From positions 3,658,001 through 3,722,000 of the forward strand of contig NC_019892.1 of the NCBI RefSeq assembly GCF_000242455.2: a stretch of DNA of 64,000 nt, given 5' to 3'. A program made the translations under genes and the position numbers. Origin of the DNA: Singulisphaera acidiphila DSM 18658 (lineage in GTDB: Bacteria > Planctomycetota > Planctomycetia > Isosphaerales > Isosphaeraceae). Positions 37,501 to 46,370 of the stretch are shown here, piece by piece (position 1 is the first letter of the stretch; the number at the start of each line of letters is the position of its first letter). Under the pieces are notes generated by a model, which ran no database searches, was not told where the DNA came from, and was given only the letters and a program-made list of their open reading frames with translations.

Positions 37501-38052
37501 AGTGGCGAGTTCGAGCAGATGGAGGAAGCCAACGGCCGGCTCATGTGGATCATTCCCTTGTCGCTCGCCCTGATCTTCATCCTGCTCTATGCGGCGTTCC
37601 GCTCGTTCCTGGACACGATCGTGATCTTCAGCAACGTCTTCGACGTGGCGGTGGGAGGGGTCTGGTCCTTGTACCTGACCGGGACCAATTTCAGCGTCTC
37701 CGCAGCCGTCGGCTTCGTCTCCCTCTTCGGGATCGCGATCATGGAGGGCCTCCTGCTGATCTCCTATTTCAACGCCCTTCGCATCCAGGGCCTCCCGGTG
37801 CACGACGCCATCGTCCAAGGTTCTCTCAAGCGGGTCCGCCCCGTGATGATCACCGCGATGACGGCCATCCTCGGGCTCTTGCCCGCAGCTGTTTCGACGA
37901 AGATGGGCAGCCAGACGGCGAAGCCGTTGGCCATCGTCGTAGTCGGCGGCATGGCCGTGACGCTCTTGCTGGACCGTTACCTGATGCCAGTGCTCTACAG
38001 CTTCTACGGCCACCGCGAGCCGCCGGAGGGGGGTGGGGGAATGGCCCATTGA
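34549..38052 (+). CDS. CzcA-like heavy-metal-type RND efflux permease
   Basis: A 1167-aa inner-membrane pump, somewhat longer than the usual 1040-1070 aa. ENPIVVILLAVFLAIIGVFS is TM1. LFPGASAEEVERQVTVPLE and the following TFAGMPGLKKINSKS are typical of the heavy-metal (HME) subfamily. AVDFGIIVDSSVVVVENIYR in TM4 matches the CzcA signature DFGxxVDGxVVxxEN, carrying the proton-relay acidic residue. Twelve membrane helices in two sets of six and two large periplasmic loops can be seen. The subfamily expels Zn, Co, Cd, Ni or Cu/Ag; which one cannot be read from sequence. A long Asn/Pro/Thr insertion (around residues 875-910) accounts for part of the extra length. It lies 39 bp after the adaptor gene. 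Confidence 0.93.
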   Translation: MVRKLIGWALENPIVVILLAVFLAIIGVFSFLNVNVEVYPDPAPAIVEVIALFPGASAEEVERQVTVPLEVTFAGMPGLKKINSKSLFGLSDLKMTWHYGNAYTYETARQEVINRMSTISQPLPSGVTPAISPESPTGEIFRYVLKVPKDASGRELYTLNDIKAMQDWVLEREFRRVPRIVDVTSFGGTVRRYEVQPDPDRLRRYGITLGQLQATLTNSNATVGGDYINPGQVAMTVRSVGLFGGALDPVNKVLGLKSPAAAATILRAEELRRIREIRSLVISSVNNQPIRVDDVVEGGRLSPGQLPGEQGVVVSHQTRLGRIGYWRADRERPPRSPLSIADVGHDEDDRVTCIVLLRKGEDTLPALKDVKAKVQQLNEPTSGRLLPGTKIETYYDRTDLLNITTDTVTENLLTGVALVVIILFMFVNNIKTAIIVAINIPLALLFAFTMLYVRGKSANLLSIGAVDFGIIVDSSVVVVENIYRNLAAHNYPDLPMKERILRFVKEIDHALMYSVLIMVCAFVPLFAMTGPEGALFGPMAQTYAFSLAGALVLSLTLTPVLCMLLFKRFKPVEENFLVRALKFRYLWKLQLCLRYPKTTCAVMAFLIGGTACLVPQLGREFMPELEEGNLWLRGIGPLNMNLDHQAAIAKQARAIIARFPEVESIVTQSGRPDDGTDTEGFYSGEYFVPLRPQKDWPRLVPQTGWRRWIWGSTRARTKREIVFAMNADLERVIPGVVWNFSQSIRDNVLEALSGVKGDNSLKIFGPDFDQLELRAAKAKNILQEIKGVANVGVFHVRGSSHLEFRVDPEKCQKWGVTTADVNNVVSSAVGAKAMSSMVEGEKLFDISTRWPKWRRTDETSILDIPVDIINNQVVLAQGSGFTPTASGNALPPPAISGSLADTSNPISSTPRIRLGDLVTPVGADYAPDPNGHFYRAGASTIYREQGKRFIAIKFSVRERDLGSAVDEAKARTKDLFKSPYEGVWSGEFEQMEEANGRLMWIIPLSLALIFILLYAAFRSFLDTIVIFSNVFDVAVGGVWSLYLTGTNFSVSAAVGFVSLFGIAIMEGLLLISYFNALRIQGLPVHDAIVQGSLKRVRPVMITAMTAILGLLPAAVSTKMGSQTAKPLAIVVVGGMAVTLLLDRYLMPVLYSFYGHREPPEGGGGMAH

Positions 38053-38421
38053 TCCTGAACTTCTCGACGACTTGAGAGTCAGACAAAGACATCTCCCCAC
38101 CGCGATTTCGACGAGCAAGGGGCTTTGCAACCCCGGAGAGCCTGCAAAGCATCTTCATTTGACTTGTTCTCGCTCCCAGTCGCGCACGGCCAGGCCAGCA
38201 CGATCGTCACGTCTCGCAGCCGGTTTCTCCAACCCCGGTCCCACTCCCGGAACCATATTGGTCCGGCCCACTCCCCTCGATTGAGCATGGCTGAAACCGG
38301 CCTCTGGCCGTCAAATTCGCAACAAACCGCAAAATCCAACCAGATTTCCTGATGTCCTCGGCGGGTGTTGCCGATAGGGAGGTGCAGGCACGACGGCAAA
38401 GAGTTGAAGAGGTAAAGCACA
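38053..38421. other. Spacer inside the efflux operon
   Basis: Between pump and small regulator-like gene I see no open frame with support and no clear terminator. A separate promoter for the small gene is possible. GAGG at 38409-38412 serves the following start codon. Confidence 0.35.
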
Positions 38422-38667
38422 ATGGGACAAAAAACCACAAAGCAGCGACCAGGCAACGAGACAGGCCAGAGCCACGATTCACCTGCAAGTGCGGCTACGG
38501 TCAAAGTGACTCTCCATCTTGCCGTCGAGACGGCTCAGCGCCTCGGTGTTGAGTCCGCGATGCGGCGGATCTCTCAGTCAGCGATCGCCGAAGAAGTGCT
38601 TGCGGCTTACCTGAGCCGCTGGCAGCTCCCCGACGTGACAGACCCGAAGCGGCTCGAAGCGGGTTGA
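38422..38667 (+). CDS. Small ribbon-helix-helix-like protein, 81 aa
   Basis: The 81-aa protein has a polar N-terminus, then a pattern typical of a ribbon-helix-helix DNA-binding fold: a beta strand (ATVKVTLHLAVETAQRLG), helix 1 with hydrophobic spacing, and helix 2 (SQSAIAEEVLAAYLSRW). GAGG lies 9 bases before its ATG. Similar small MetJ/Arc-like proteins act as dimeric repressors or as antitoxins; no toxin gene is adjacent, so a regulator of the efflux operon is more likely, by position only. Confidence 0.65.
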   Translation: MGQKTTKQRPGNETGQSHDSPASAATVKVTLHLAVETAQRLGVESAMRRISQSAIAEEVLAAYLSRWQLPDVTDPKRLEAG

Positions 38668-38810
38668 GTTGAGATGGCTGTTCGCAGCCGCTCGACCGGG
38701 ACAACCCAGGCAAACACCATCAGGGCCGGATCTCGTTCGAGACCGGCAGAGGGAGCATCGCTGAATCGACTGCCCTAATACCCGTGGCCTCGGGGTACGG
38801 AGACCCTGCG

Positions 38811-40886
38811 ATGTCGATGCGTGAGCCAGTGTTGGTCGGCCTCCTTCTGCTGATGAGCGGTTGTCACACACCGTCACTGCGGATGATTGACGAGTCCGTG
38901 GCCGCCATCGTCACCCATCCCTTTGACGAAGCGCCAGCTCCCACTCTGCAACCGGTCGACGCCCCGCGTACTCCGCAGGGTGCGGCGCCAGCGTCCAGTG
39001 CTCCGAGCCAAGAACGGCCACTCCCCTTGCCCCCGCCCGATGGAGCCTCCAGTCCGTTCGGCGCGGTGCCGGCCACCGTACCGAAACCGGTCGACAACCC
39101 GCCGCGCACCGACGGTCCGCCGCCAGTGACCACGACTCCAGGCCAAGGTGGACAGAGTCCCGAATCGCCCCCCGACGATGTCGCTCGAACCTCCTTCACC
39201 CAGGTCGACCGGGCTCCTCCTGGCCAGACGGCGCCACCGCTCCGCAAGTTCGAGTTGGCGATTCCAAAGGAGATTCCGGGGGCGGAGACACCGCTTGTCA
39301 AACTCCCCGACGAACAGGCGGGGCGTGCAGAAGCCGTCACCCGGCTCTTTCCGCAACTGCCCCCACTGCCCGAGGAACCCGCGCCGCTGCTTGGCCCGAA
39401 CGGCCGCCCGTATACCCTGGCGGACCTCCAACAACTTGCGGCCGCCAACGCCCCGGCGCTCCGCCAGGCGGCAGCCGACGTCGAAACGGCCAAGGGGGTC
39501 ATGCAACAGGCCGGCCTCTATCCCAACCCGACGATTGGCTACGAAGCTGGCCCCAACGCCAACAACACGGCGACCGGTACGCAAGGGGTCTTCATCGACC
39601 AGGTGATCAAGACCGGCGGCAAGCTGAAACTTCAGACCGCGTCGGCGCAGATGAATTTTCGAAACGCGGAGCTGGCACTCAGGCGGGCTCGCTTCGACCT
39701 GGCCACCACGATTCGGACGGACTACTACAATCTCCTGGTCACCAGGGAAACGCTCCGCGTCAACAAAGCCCTGGCCCACTTCACCGACGAGATCTTCCGG
39801 CTCCAGGCCGACCTGCTAGCGGGTGGGTTTACCGCCAGCCACGAGCCTGCGGCCCTGCGGTCCCAGGCCTTCATCGTTCGCCTCGGGTACAAGCAAGCGA
39901 TTGCCAACTATGTGTATGCCTGGAAGCAGCTCGTCGCCGACATGGGCCTGAAGCAGTTGCCGCTCAGCGCAGTCGAAGGGCAGGTGGATCGGCTCATCCC
40001 GCACTACGACTACGACGCCGTCCTCGCCCACGTTCTCCGCAATCACACGGACGTGCTCACCGCTCGCAACACGTTGCAAGGGGCTCGTTACGACCTCAAG
40101 TTTGCCCAGGTCACTCCCGTACCCGACGTCGAGGTTCGCGGCGACATCTGGAAAGAGAACACCGTCTTTCCGTTCCAGAATTTCCACGCCCTGTCTGTCG
40201 GCATCCCGTTTCCGATCTGGGACAGGAACCAGGGTAACATCCGCGCGGCCTCCGCCACCCTGGTTCGAGCCGCCGAGGGACCGCACCAGGTCGAGGTGGC
40301 CCTGACTAACGGACTCGCCGCCGCTTATGCCCCTTACAAATCCAACCTGCTTGCCATGGAGTATTACCGCCGTAACATCCTGCCCGACCAGGTGCGCTAC
40401 TACCGAGGCGTCTTTGAACGGCGAAAGATCGACCCGGGCGTGGCCTTCGGAGACCTGGTGCAGGCCCAGCAAATGCTCGTCGCCGACGTCACCGCCTACC
40501 TGGGCGTCCTGGGATCCCTCTGGACCTCGGTCGTGAACGTAGCCAACTTCATCCAGACGGACGACCTGTACCAACTCGGCAAGCCGCTGGAACTCCCGCA
40601 ACTGCCCGACTTCGACGCGCTGCACCCCTTGCCATGTCCTCATCCTCAAACGGCCAGTTCACCGAGCGAAGTACGGCCCGCCACGATGCCGGTCCCAAGC
40701 GCGAGCGTGACGGATCCAGGCCCGTCGGCAAACGGCCTGGAACAAACCCGGCCGGTTCGCGAGCCCCAGCCTGACGTGCCGCCAACGCCCCCCCTAATTC
40801 CACCGGCAGTGCGCCCCTCTGAACCGCCTTTCGCGACGGACCGTGCGCGACCCTCGAGCGCGGCAAGTTCAAGGAGTTTGTCATGA
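38811..40886 (+). CDS. TolC-family outer-membrane efflux lipoprotein with Pro-rich extension
   Basis: About 691 aa from ATG 38811, chosen because GGAG lies 9 bases upstream (a GTG at 38784 is upstream in frame). MREPVLVGLLLLMSGC is a lipoprotein signal with lipobox LMSGC. Residues about 25-200 are Pro/Ala-rich and unordered, which is unusual. The rest is a CusC/TolC-like body: TLADLQQLAAANAPALRQAA, GLYPNPTIGYEAGPNANNT, the long coiled helices and YDLKFAQVTPVPDVEVRGD. The family forms trimeric channels that receive substrate from RND pumps. A second Pro-rich tail closes the protein. It overlaps the BBP7 gene in ATGA. Confidence 0.88.
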   Translation: MSMREPVLVGLLLLMSGCHTPSLRMIDESVAAIVTHPFDEAPAPTLQPVDAPRTPQGAAPASSAPSQERPLPLPPPDGASSPFGAVPATVPKPVDNPPRTDGPPPVTTTPGQGGQSPESPPDDVARTSFTQVDRAPPGQTAPPLRKFELAIPKEIPGAETPLVKLPDEQAGRAEAVTRLFPQLPPLPEEPAPLLGPNGRPYTLADLQQLAAANAPALRQAAADVETAKGVMQQAGLYPNPTIGYEAGPNANNTATGTQGVFIDQVIKTGGKLKLQTASAQMNFRNAELALRRARFDLATTIRTDYYNLLVTRETLRVNKALAHFTDEIFRLQADLLAGGFTASHEPAALRSQAFIVRLGYKQAIANYVYAWKQLVADMGLKQLPLSAVEGQVDRLIPHYDYDAVLAHVLRNHTDVLTARNTLQGARYDLKFAQVTPVPDVEVRGDIWKENTVFPFQNFHALSVGIPFPIWDRNQGNIRAASATLVRAAEGPHQVEVALTNGLAAAYAPYKSNLLAMEYYRRNILPDQVRYYRGVFERRKIDPGVAFGDLVQAQQMLVADVTAYLGVLGSLWTSVVNVANFIQTDDLYQLGKPLELPQLPDFDALHPLPCPHPQTASSPSEVRPATMPVPSASVTDPGPSANGLEQTRPVREPQPDVPPTPPLIPPAVRPSEPPFATDRARPSSAASSRSLS

Positions 40887-42055
40887 TCAAAATGACACAT
40901 CTACTTCTGGCTGGTGCCGTCGCTTTCGCGTTCTCCGACGTGGCCCTTGCGCAAGCCCTTCCCGGCGAAGCCACGGCCCACCACGCAGCCTTCTTCGCCG
41001 AAGACCCTGCGCCAACCGCACTCCCTGCGCCTTTGCCCGCCGAGGGGGATGTCGGTATTGGCGGCGGAGTCCTCGAGGCATTACCCAAGCCCGGCGACCT
41101 GCCGGCCTCCCTGTTCGCGCCGCCCCCGCCCCCCTCGATGGGAGCCCTGCGCGTGGATGCGCCCTATTTTGTTCCTGACCGGCTGCTCGACAGCCCGGAA
41201 TCCCCCCCGGGCTGGTTCTCCGGGATCGAGCTTCAGATCCTCAAGCCACACATCCTCAACGGGTTGAGTGGCACCGTAAGGAACCAGGCGCAACGGGCGA
41301 ACAGGACCTCGACCACCGTGGCACTTCCCAGCGCCCCGCTGGATTGGGCCGTATCTCCCCGCGTCTTTCTCGGTTATCGCCTCCCCTCCGGGTTTGGCGA
41401 ATTCATGGTGGCCTACCGGCATCTGGGAACCGAGGGCAGGGGGAGCCTCCCAGGCGCGCAGGGAACCTCAACCCTCAACAGCCGGCTTGCTTTCGACATG
41501 ATCGACTTCGATTACAACAGCCGCGAATACTCCCTCGGACCCGACTGGGACATGAAATGGACGCTCGGGATTCGTTCCCTCTTCATGTTCTTTGACTCAC
41601 GGCTGAGCGCACCCATCGGCCAATCAGCGACCTACAACGGCATCTTCCAAGCGCGACAATACAACAACATCGCCGGGGCCGGCCCACATGCTGCGCTGGA
41701 TCTGGTCCGCCACCTGGGGGATACGGGGTGGTCGCTTGATTTCCGGGCCGATTTTGCCAGCGTCTTCGAGGGAAGCCACGTCGGATTTCTCACACGGTCC
41801 ACAACACTCGGCCCGGATGGTCGGCCCTTGCCCGGCGAAACACGCCGCTTCGGCACCCAGGACTCGCCGATCCTCAACGTCCGGGCGGGCGCCACTTGGC
41901 AACCCTCACCCCACAGTGCCACACGATTTTTCCTGGGCTACCAGTACGAGCGCTTTTGGGCCTTGGACAGTCTTCCTTCGACGGCCAATACCCCCCCCTC
42001 GGTCGGTCAGCTCTGGCAGCAAGGCATCGTTCTGCAAGCGACTTTCAACTATTAA
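40883..42055 (+). CDS. BBP7-family outer-membrane beta-barrel protein
   Basis: A 390-aa protein with a Sec signal peptide (MTHLLLAGAVAFAFSDVALA, cleavage after ALA at about residue 23), a Pro/Ala-rich linker, and a 290-residue barrel domain with the BBP7 pattern: WFSGIELQILKPHI near the start, repeated aromatic-bounded beta strands (FGEFMVAYRHLGTEG, DFDYNSREYSLGPDWDMKW), and a C-terminal strand ending in a phenylalanine-asparagine-tyrosine carboxyl end (LQATFNY), as in exported barrels. BBP7 (PF07585) is a planctomycete family placed in the outer membrane. Translational coupling to the TolC gene suggests a structural link between channel and barrel. Confidence 0.85.
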   Translation: MIKMTHLLLAGAVAFAFSDVALAQALPGEATAHHAAFFAEDPAPTALPAPLPAEGDVGIGGGVLEALPKPGDLPASLFAPPPPPSMGALRVDAPYFVPDRLLDSPESPPGWFSGIELQILKPHILNGLSGTVRNQAQRANRTSTTVALPSAPLDWAVSPRVFLGYRLPSGFGEFMVAYRHLGTEGRGSLPGAQGTSTLNSRLAFDMIDFDYNSREYSLGPDWDMKWTLGIRSLFMFFDSRLSAPIGQSATYNGIFQARQYNNIAGAGPHAALDLVRHLGDTGWSLDFRADFASVFEGSHVGFLTRSTTLGPDGRPLPGETRRFGTQDSPILNVRAGATWQPSPHSATRFFLGYQYERFWALDSLPSTANTPPSVGQLWQQGIVLQATFNY

Positions 42056-42461
42056 AGAAAGAGCTCACTCGGTAAGCCCTCAAGGATCTTGGCCGGACCG
42101 GCCGAGCCAAGATCCTCCGAAACCAGTCGCGCGACCAGCCCAGCCGTAATTCCCTCGGCCTCCTGCCAACTCCTCGGACCTGCGATCTTCCACGCGGAAT
42201 TACGGCCGGGCGACTTTCTGAACTCTCGGCCCAATCTTCGACGTCAACAAGCGAGCCGGAGGCACGACGAAACCGGCCTTTCCGGGAGTTGAAGCCTCGT
42301 TCCAAGGCGTGGCCCGTCGATTTCCAGCCACAAAGTCAGAGCCGGTGTCAGCCCATTCCTCAGCCTTTGTATTGGGAGAGGAAGTGGCCCCGCCGAAAAC
42401 GCCTAATTAAGCACGAACACTCAGGCTTATGTCAAGAGGGAGCGACATCCGCTTTGATTCC
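42056..42461. other. Intergenic region after the efflux operon with a long hairpin
   Basis: A perfect 11-bp inverted repeat (AGGATCTTGGC at 42083-42093 with its complement at 42106-42116) lies 30 bp past the BBP7 stop codon. It lacks a T-tract on either strand, so it may be a Rho-assisted terminator or an mRNA-protecting hairpin. The remaining 350 bp hold nothing recognisable. Confidence 0.5.
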
Positions 42462-42806
42462 CTAGGCCACAACATGACTTTGAATCATGTTCAAAGCTTC
42501 GAGAGCCCGACGCCAGTCCACCGGCAGGTCATCCATGCCTTTGCCTTCTGGGAACGAGAAATACCCCGTCACATCGTCATGAAGGAGCTTGAACCAGAAG
42601 ACACCGTCCTTTTTCAGGGAGATATAGGTGACGAACACGTTGCCCGGCTCAGCAAACCTCTGGTTCGTGCCATCGAGGTACGAGGTGGGCACGCCCAGGT
42701 GAATGTGATCGTCCTGATTGTTGGCCGGATAGAAGGCGTTGGCCTGACTGGGCTGGCTGTAGCCGGCCCGCTCCAGGGTCGAAATGGCGATTTGCAGGTT
42801 GCGCAT
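42462..42806 (-). CDS. Hypothetical protein, 114 aa
   Basis: The frame extends to 42869, but GGAG lies 6 bases before the ATG at 42806, giving MRNLQIAISTLERAGYSQPS and 114 aa. It is a soluble alpha/beta protein with GVPTSYLDGTNQRFAEPGNVF and VTYISLKKDGVFWFKLLHDD, with no recognised domain. It lies 75 bp downstream of the first of two paralogous genes on the same strand and is probably expressed with them. Confidence 0.65.
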   Translation of the reverse strand: MRNLQIAISTLERAGYSQPSQANAFYPANNQDDHIHLGVPTSYLDGTNQRFAEPGNVFVTYISLKKDGVFWFKLLHDDVTGYFSFPEGKGMDDLPVDWRRALEALNMIQSHVVA

Positions 42807-42881
42807 GGTGCTCTCCCACTCCAGGTTCGGCCCGGCGGTATCGCATGGCGGCCTTCTCCAGGCTCCCACGCTCCCCGTGAC

Positions 42882-43508
42882 CTATGAATTCAAATAGAAG
42901 GTATTGGTGGAATCATTGAAGCCAACATTCACTGCTGGCTGCTGTCTCGTCAGGCTGATACTCAGCGCGTTATCCGGGACCGCCTCCATAACGGTGCCAC
43001 ACTCCTCGATCGATGTGAGGAAGAGCCAAATCTCCCCCGTCGGTAGGAAGTTGGCCGTCTCGTTATTGAGCACGGGAAGCGCATTCAGCGGGGCGAACGC
43101 CTGCACGCTGTTGACCGTCGCCTGCTGGGCCAGGCCAAAGCTGAATGGAGGCGTCGGCATCTGGTTATCGAGGTTGTAGGTGTCGCCCAAGCCCGAGGCC
43201 CCGGTGAACTGCCCCTGCGCGAACGTGTACAGCCAACCAAGCTGGATCGGGTTGTTCGTCTGCCCGCTTATCTGGATCGTGGCGCCGAACTGCAGGGGCG
43301 TGGCTGTAGCGTAAAGCAAGCAGTCTCCGTTCCAGGTCACCACGTTCTTCGAAAGCGGCTTGAAGACAAGCCAGGTGATCGGCAGCGTAGTACCGCGGAT
43401 CAGAGCCGCCTGGGCAATGATGTTGCTGATCAGCGCCACCGATTGGCCGGCCGCGTTGATCGTGCTCAGGCCAGCCGAGTCGATGGTGATGCTGATTGTG
43501 TACGTCAT
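42882..43508 (-). CDS. Hypothetical protein, paralogue 1 of a tandem pair
   Basis: 208 aa from ATG 43508 (MTYTISITIDSAGL). I recognise no named family. The sequence is beta-rich with no signal peptide. Strong blocks shared with the next gene are GWLYTFAQGQFTGASG, PFSFGLAQQATVNSV, FAPLNALPVL and NVGFNDSTNTFYLNS. The aromatic-rich, Gln/Asn/Thr-rich makeup is like that of small secreted or lectin/cytolysin-type beta proteins, but this is a guess. It sits between the 114-aa gene and paralogue 2, all on the minus strand, downstream of an ECF sigma gene. Confidence 0.7.
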   Translation of the reverse strand: MTYTISITIDSAGLSTINAAGQSVALISNIIAQAALIRGTTLPITWLVFKPLSKNVVTWNGDCLLYATATPLQFGATIQISGQTNNPIQLGWLYTFAQGQFTGASGLGDTYNLDNQMPTPPFSFGLAQQATVNSVQAFAPLNALPVLNNETANFLPTGEIWLFLTSIEECGTVMEAVPDNALSISLTRQQPAVNVGFNDSTNTFYLNS

Positions 43509-43644
43509 GACTCTGGAGAGTGACTCCTCCTGATGTTGATCGACGAACGGCGAGCCGTCGATCGGTCGCCCGCAGGCCCGATCGACAGCGCATCCTCCCG
43601 GGCCGAGAGGCGGTCGAGCCGCCTCTCGGCCCAGGTCGGCTTCA

Positions 43645-44328
43645 TCATCGCGCTGCACCTTCGAGCTGGCTCCGGGACGATCGGAGCCGCCCCGCAAGCC
43701 GGCCGGACAGCGAATTCTGGAAGAACGTGTTATTGGAGTCGTTGAACCCGACGTTCACGGTCGGATTCTGGCTCGACAGCATCACCGTCAGGGCGGTGCT
43801 CGCGACCTGGCTGATCACACTGCCGTTGTTGCTGTACGACGAGAGGAAGATCGAGACCTGCTCCTGCGGTGTGAACGAAGCCTGTTCGTTGTAGAGAACC
43901 GGGACCGCGTTCAGCGGGGCGAACGTTTTCACGCTGTTGACCGTCGCTTGCTGAGCCAGGCCGAAACTGAAAGGGAGGTTCGGCATCTGGTTGCTCAAAT
44001 TAAATGTGCTGCCGGTGCCCGAAGCCCCGGTGAACTGCCCCTGCGCGAAGGTATATAGCCAGCCGGCCTGGATCGCGTCGTTGGTCTGCGAGGTCATTGA
44101 GATCGTGGCGCCGGACTGCAAGACCGTGGTGGTGGCGTAGAGGAAATAGTTCTCAATCCAGGTAATCTCGTTCACCTCGAGCGGCTGAAAAGCGATCCAG
44201 GCGACGGGCAGGTTGCCCGAGGAGACAGGATTCGACTGGACGCTCTTCACAAGCGTGACGTACTGGTTGGCATTGTAAATTTGCGTCAAACCACCTTGAT
44301 CGATACTGATGTTGATTTGATACTGCAC
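43645..44328 (-). CDS. Hypothetical protein, paralogue 2 of a tandem pair
   Basis: 227 aa from GTG at 44328, preceded by AAGGAG with a 6-base spacing. The blocks GWLYTFAQGQFTGASG, PFSFGLAQQATVNSV, FAPLNA and NVGFNDSNNTFFQNS are almost identical to paralogue 1 and the remainder is clearly homologous. A 21-residue Arg/Ser-rich tail follows the end of paralogue 1. The pair resulted from tandem gene duplication and has diverged in the middle. Function unknown. Confidence 0.7.
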   Translation of the reverse strand: MQYQINISIDQGGLTQIYNANQYVTLVKSVQSNPVSSGNLPVAWIAFQPLEVNEITWIENYFLYATTTVLQSGATISMTSQTNDAIQAGWLYTFAQGQFTGASGTGSTFNLSNQMPNLPFSFGLAQQATVNSVKTFAPLNAVPVLYNEQASFTPQEQVSIFLSSYSNNGSVISQVASTALTVMLSSQNPTVNVGFNDSNNTFFQNSLSGRLAGRLRSSRSQLEGAAR

Positions 44329-44837
44329 GTCTGTCTCCTTGTCTCGATGAAGGTCTCTGTACCGACGAACTCTGCCACTCCGCCCGCGGAGATGGACATT
44401 CGTCGGAGACGTCCGGACGCTAGGGGGAGAGCTCCGGGACGAGCGAGGAACGCTTCTGATTGTTCGGCTCCACGCCCCGATCACCTCGTTGGATCAGGCG
44501 AAGGGAGCGGCCTCGGAAGGGAAGGCCTGGATCGGGACATGGCCGATCGATCGTTGAGACGGGTCCGAGCGTTGCTTCGATCGGGTCCATTCGGCGGGCA
44601 TCGCTTGCGGCCAAGGCCGCCGGTGCGAGCCTGCTCGCCCCACGCTCGTTGTCCACCAAAGAAGTCGCGGCCGGCGCCGGAGTGTTGCGCACTATTTTCC
44701 GCGAAATTCCCAAGGGTTCTCAGAGAGCAATGGCAGAGACCACGATGACTCAGATCCCTATCATTGCCGAGATCCACCGGATTTCTCAGCGACGAGCGGC
44801 GCAGGTAGGCCTCCCGTCTGCTGGCCTGCTGAGGACT
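44329..44837. other. Spacer between paralogue pair and sigma factor, no gene
   Basis: About 500 bp with only shadow frames. It must contain the promoter of the paralogue operon, but I cannot recognise its boxes, and an ECF-type promoter cannot be identified without alignment. Confidence 0.35.
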
Positions 44838-45518
44838 TCAGAGATCTCCCGACACCACGGCTTCCAACCTCCCCAGCCTGACAGGAAGTCGATGCAGCGA
44901 GCATTCCAGGAGGCGGCGCAGCGTCCTCGTGACACGATGATAGCGAAAGCGGGCCTGCGCCGGCGTCATCCCCAGCGCCGCGGCGATCTCCGCCATCGAC
45001 CGCCCCTCGTCCCAGCGCAGCAAGAAGACCCGGAAGCTACTCTCCGAAACAACATCAGGCAGCCGCGCCACCACCGCGCGCACCGCCGTGCAAAGCACCT
45101 CTCGTTCGAGGAGGGTGGCCGGGTCCTCGGCACGACCGTCGCGAAGGCCGGCAAGTACCTCGGTGCTCAGGCTCGCCATGGGACGACGACACTTCCGGCG
45201 GATCACGTCCACCGCCTTATTCCGGGCCACCACCGACAGCCAGTTCCTCGGACGCCGGGGAATCTCGGAGTCGCCGAAACCCTGCAAATGCAGGAGAACT
45301 TCCTTCCAGATCTCCTGAGTGCAATCTTCGCGATCCTGCTCCCCGAGTTCCCAGGGGGCAATCGAACGTCGGATCAGCGAGGAGAAGGCACGGAAAAACT
45401 GATCCCACGCGTGCGTCATCTCCAGGCTCGGCGCAACCTCCCCGGCCCGACATTTCAAATAAGCCCGGACCTGCTGGAGAAGCTCGGGGGCGATCTGCTC
45501 GCAGGACGGGAAAGTCAT
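44838..45518 (-). CDS. ECF-type RNA polymerase sigma factor
   Basis: 226 aa from ATG 45518 (GGAG 5 bases upstream; an ATG at 45545 is the alternative). Region 2 is visible as WELGEQDREDCTQEIWKEVL and RRPRNWLSVVARNKAVDVIRR, and region 4 as FRVFLLRWDEGRSMAEIAAA followed by MTPAQARFRYHRVTRTLRRLL. No anti-sigma gene lies next to it, although the FecR-like protein at 15-17 kb has a similar N-terminus. The nearest downstream genes on the same strand are the paralogous pair of unknown function, which it may control. Confidence 0.85.
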   Translation of the reverse strand: MTFPSCEQIAPELLQQVRAYLKCRAGEVAPSLEMTHAWDQFFRAFSSLIRRSIAPWELGEQDREDCTQEIWKEVLLHLQGFGDSEIPRRPRNWLSVVARNKAVDVIRRKCRRPMASLSTEVLAGLRDGRAEDPATLLEREVLCTAVRAVVARLPDVVSESSFRVFLLRWDEGRSMAEIAAALGMTPAQARFRYHRVTRTLRRLLECSLHRLPVRLGRLEAVVSGDL

Positions 45519-46370
45519 TGTGTCTCCATCCGTACTTGTTTTCATCACCTCGCCTATCGAAAAACGTAAACCGCATATCCGTCTCCACGCGATATACGGC
45601 TGGAGCTGCGGATCGACACGGCCTCGGTTCCGACCCACCATCTCCTGGGTGGCATGTACGATGAAGGGTGAGGCGATCGCGTGGAGGATAACACCTCCCA
45701 TTCACCAACGTCCTCAATCATTTCGCGGGCAGTCGCCACGCATTATCCCTCTTCAATCGAGCGGGGCTCCGCCTTCCAGGCTCGCGTTGTTTTCAATTCA
45801 CTATACATTACCGCACTGGCCTAATTAAACCTTAGCCAGCATGATTTCTATAACGTGGCTGCAATTTCTGCAACAGAATTCTTTTCACGTATCGAATACA
45901 CCTATATTTCTTGCCTTCAATTGTTTCGATTTGCAAGTCCTCCGATGTTAGCCCCAATCAACAGTCGTCGGTCCTTGAGATGCCAAGTTACCGCAGAATC
46001 TGAATCTGCGAGCGTGGTCCCGACAGCCTGGCCGTAAACACCGTCACCGGAATGGGGATTGCCCTGAATCGGACAGAAGTGACGGACGCACGCGGACCAT
46101 CCACGTTCGATTGGGGTGGATCGAAATCGAAGCCGTGGTGTGATCGAGGCGAGGTTGCGAGCGTCGCGAAGTGTGACTGACCCGCAAAACTTCGAACTTG
46201 ATAAGAAGAATACGGGCGGGTCGCCCGCGATCCCTGGGAACGGGACCAAGGCGGTTATCGCACAGAGGCATGCCGAAATTGGGAGATCTGCGAGGAGCGA
46301 AGCAACGCTTTGTCTCGTCACGTCAACGGGGTCGTGAACGCATCCGCAATGAGGGCGACTCCCGCTCTGC
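45519..46370. other. Intergenic region, lower G+C, no supported gene
   Basis: About 850 bp with lower G+C between 45780 and 45960 (TTAAACCTTAGCCAGCATG and an AT-rich following stretch). No motif-bearing frame was found. The 46030-46370 part is the far 3' side of soxR. Only shadows of open frames occur. Confidence 0.35.
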
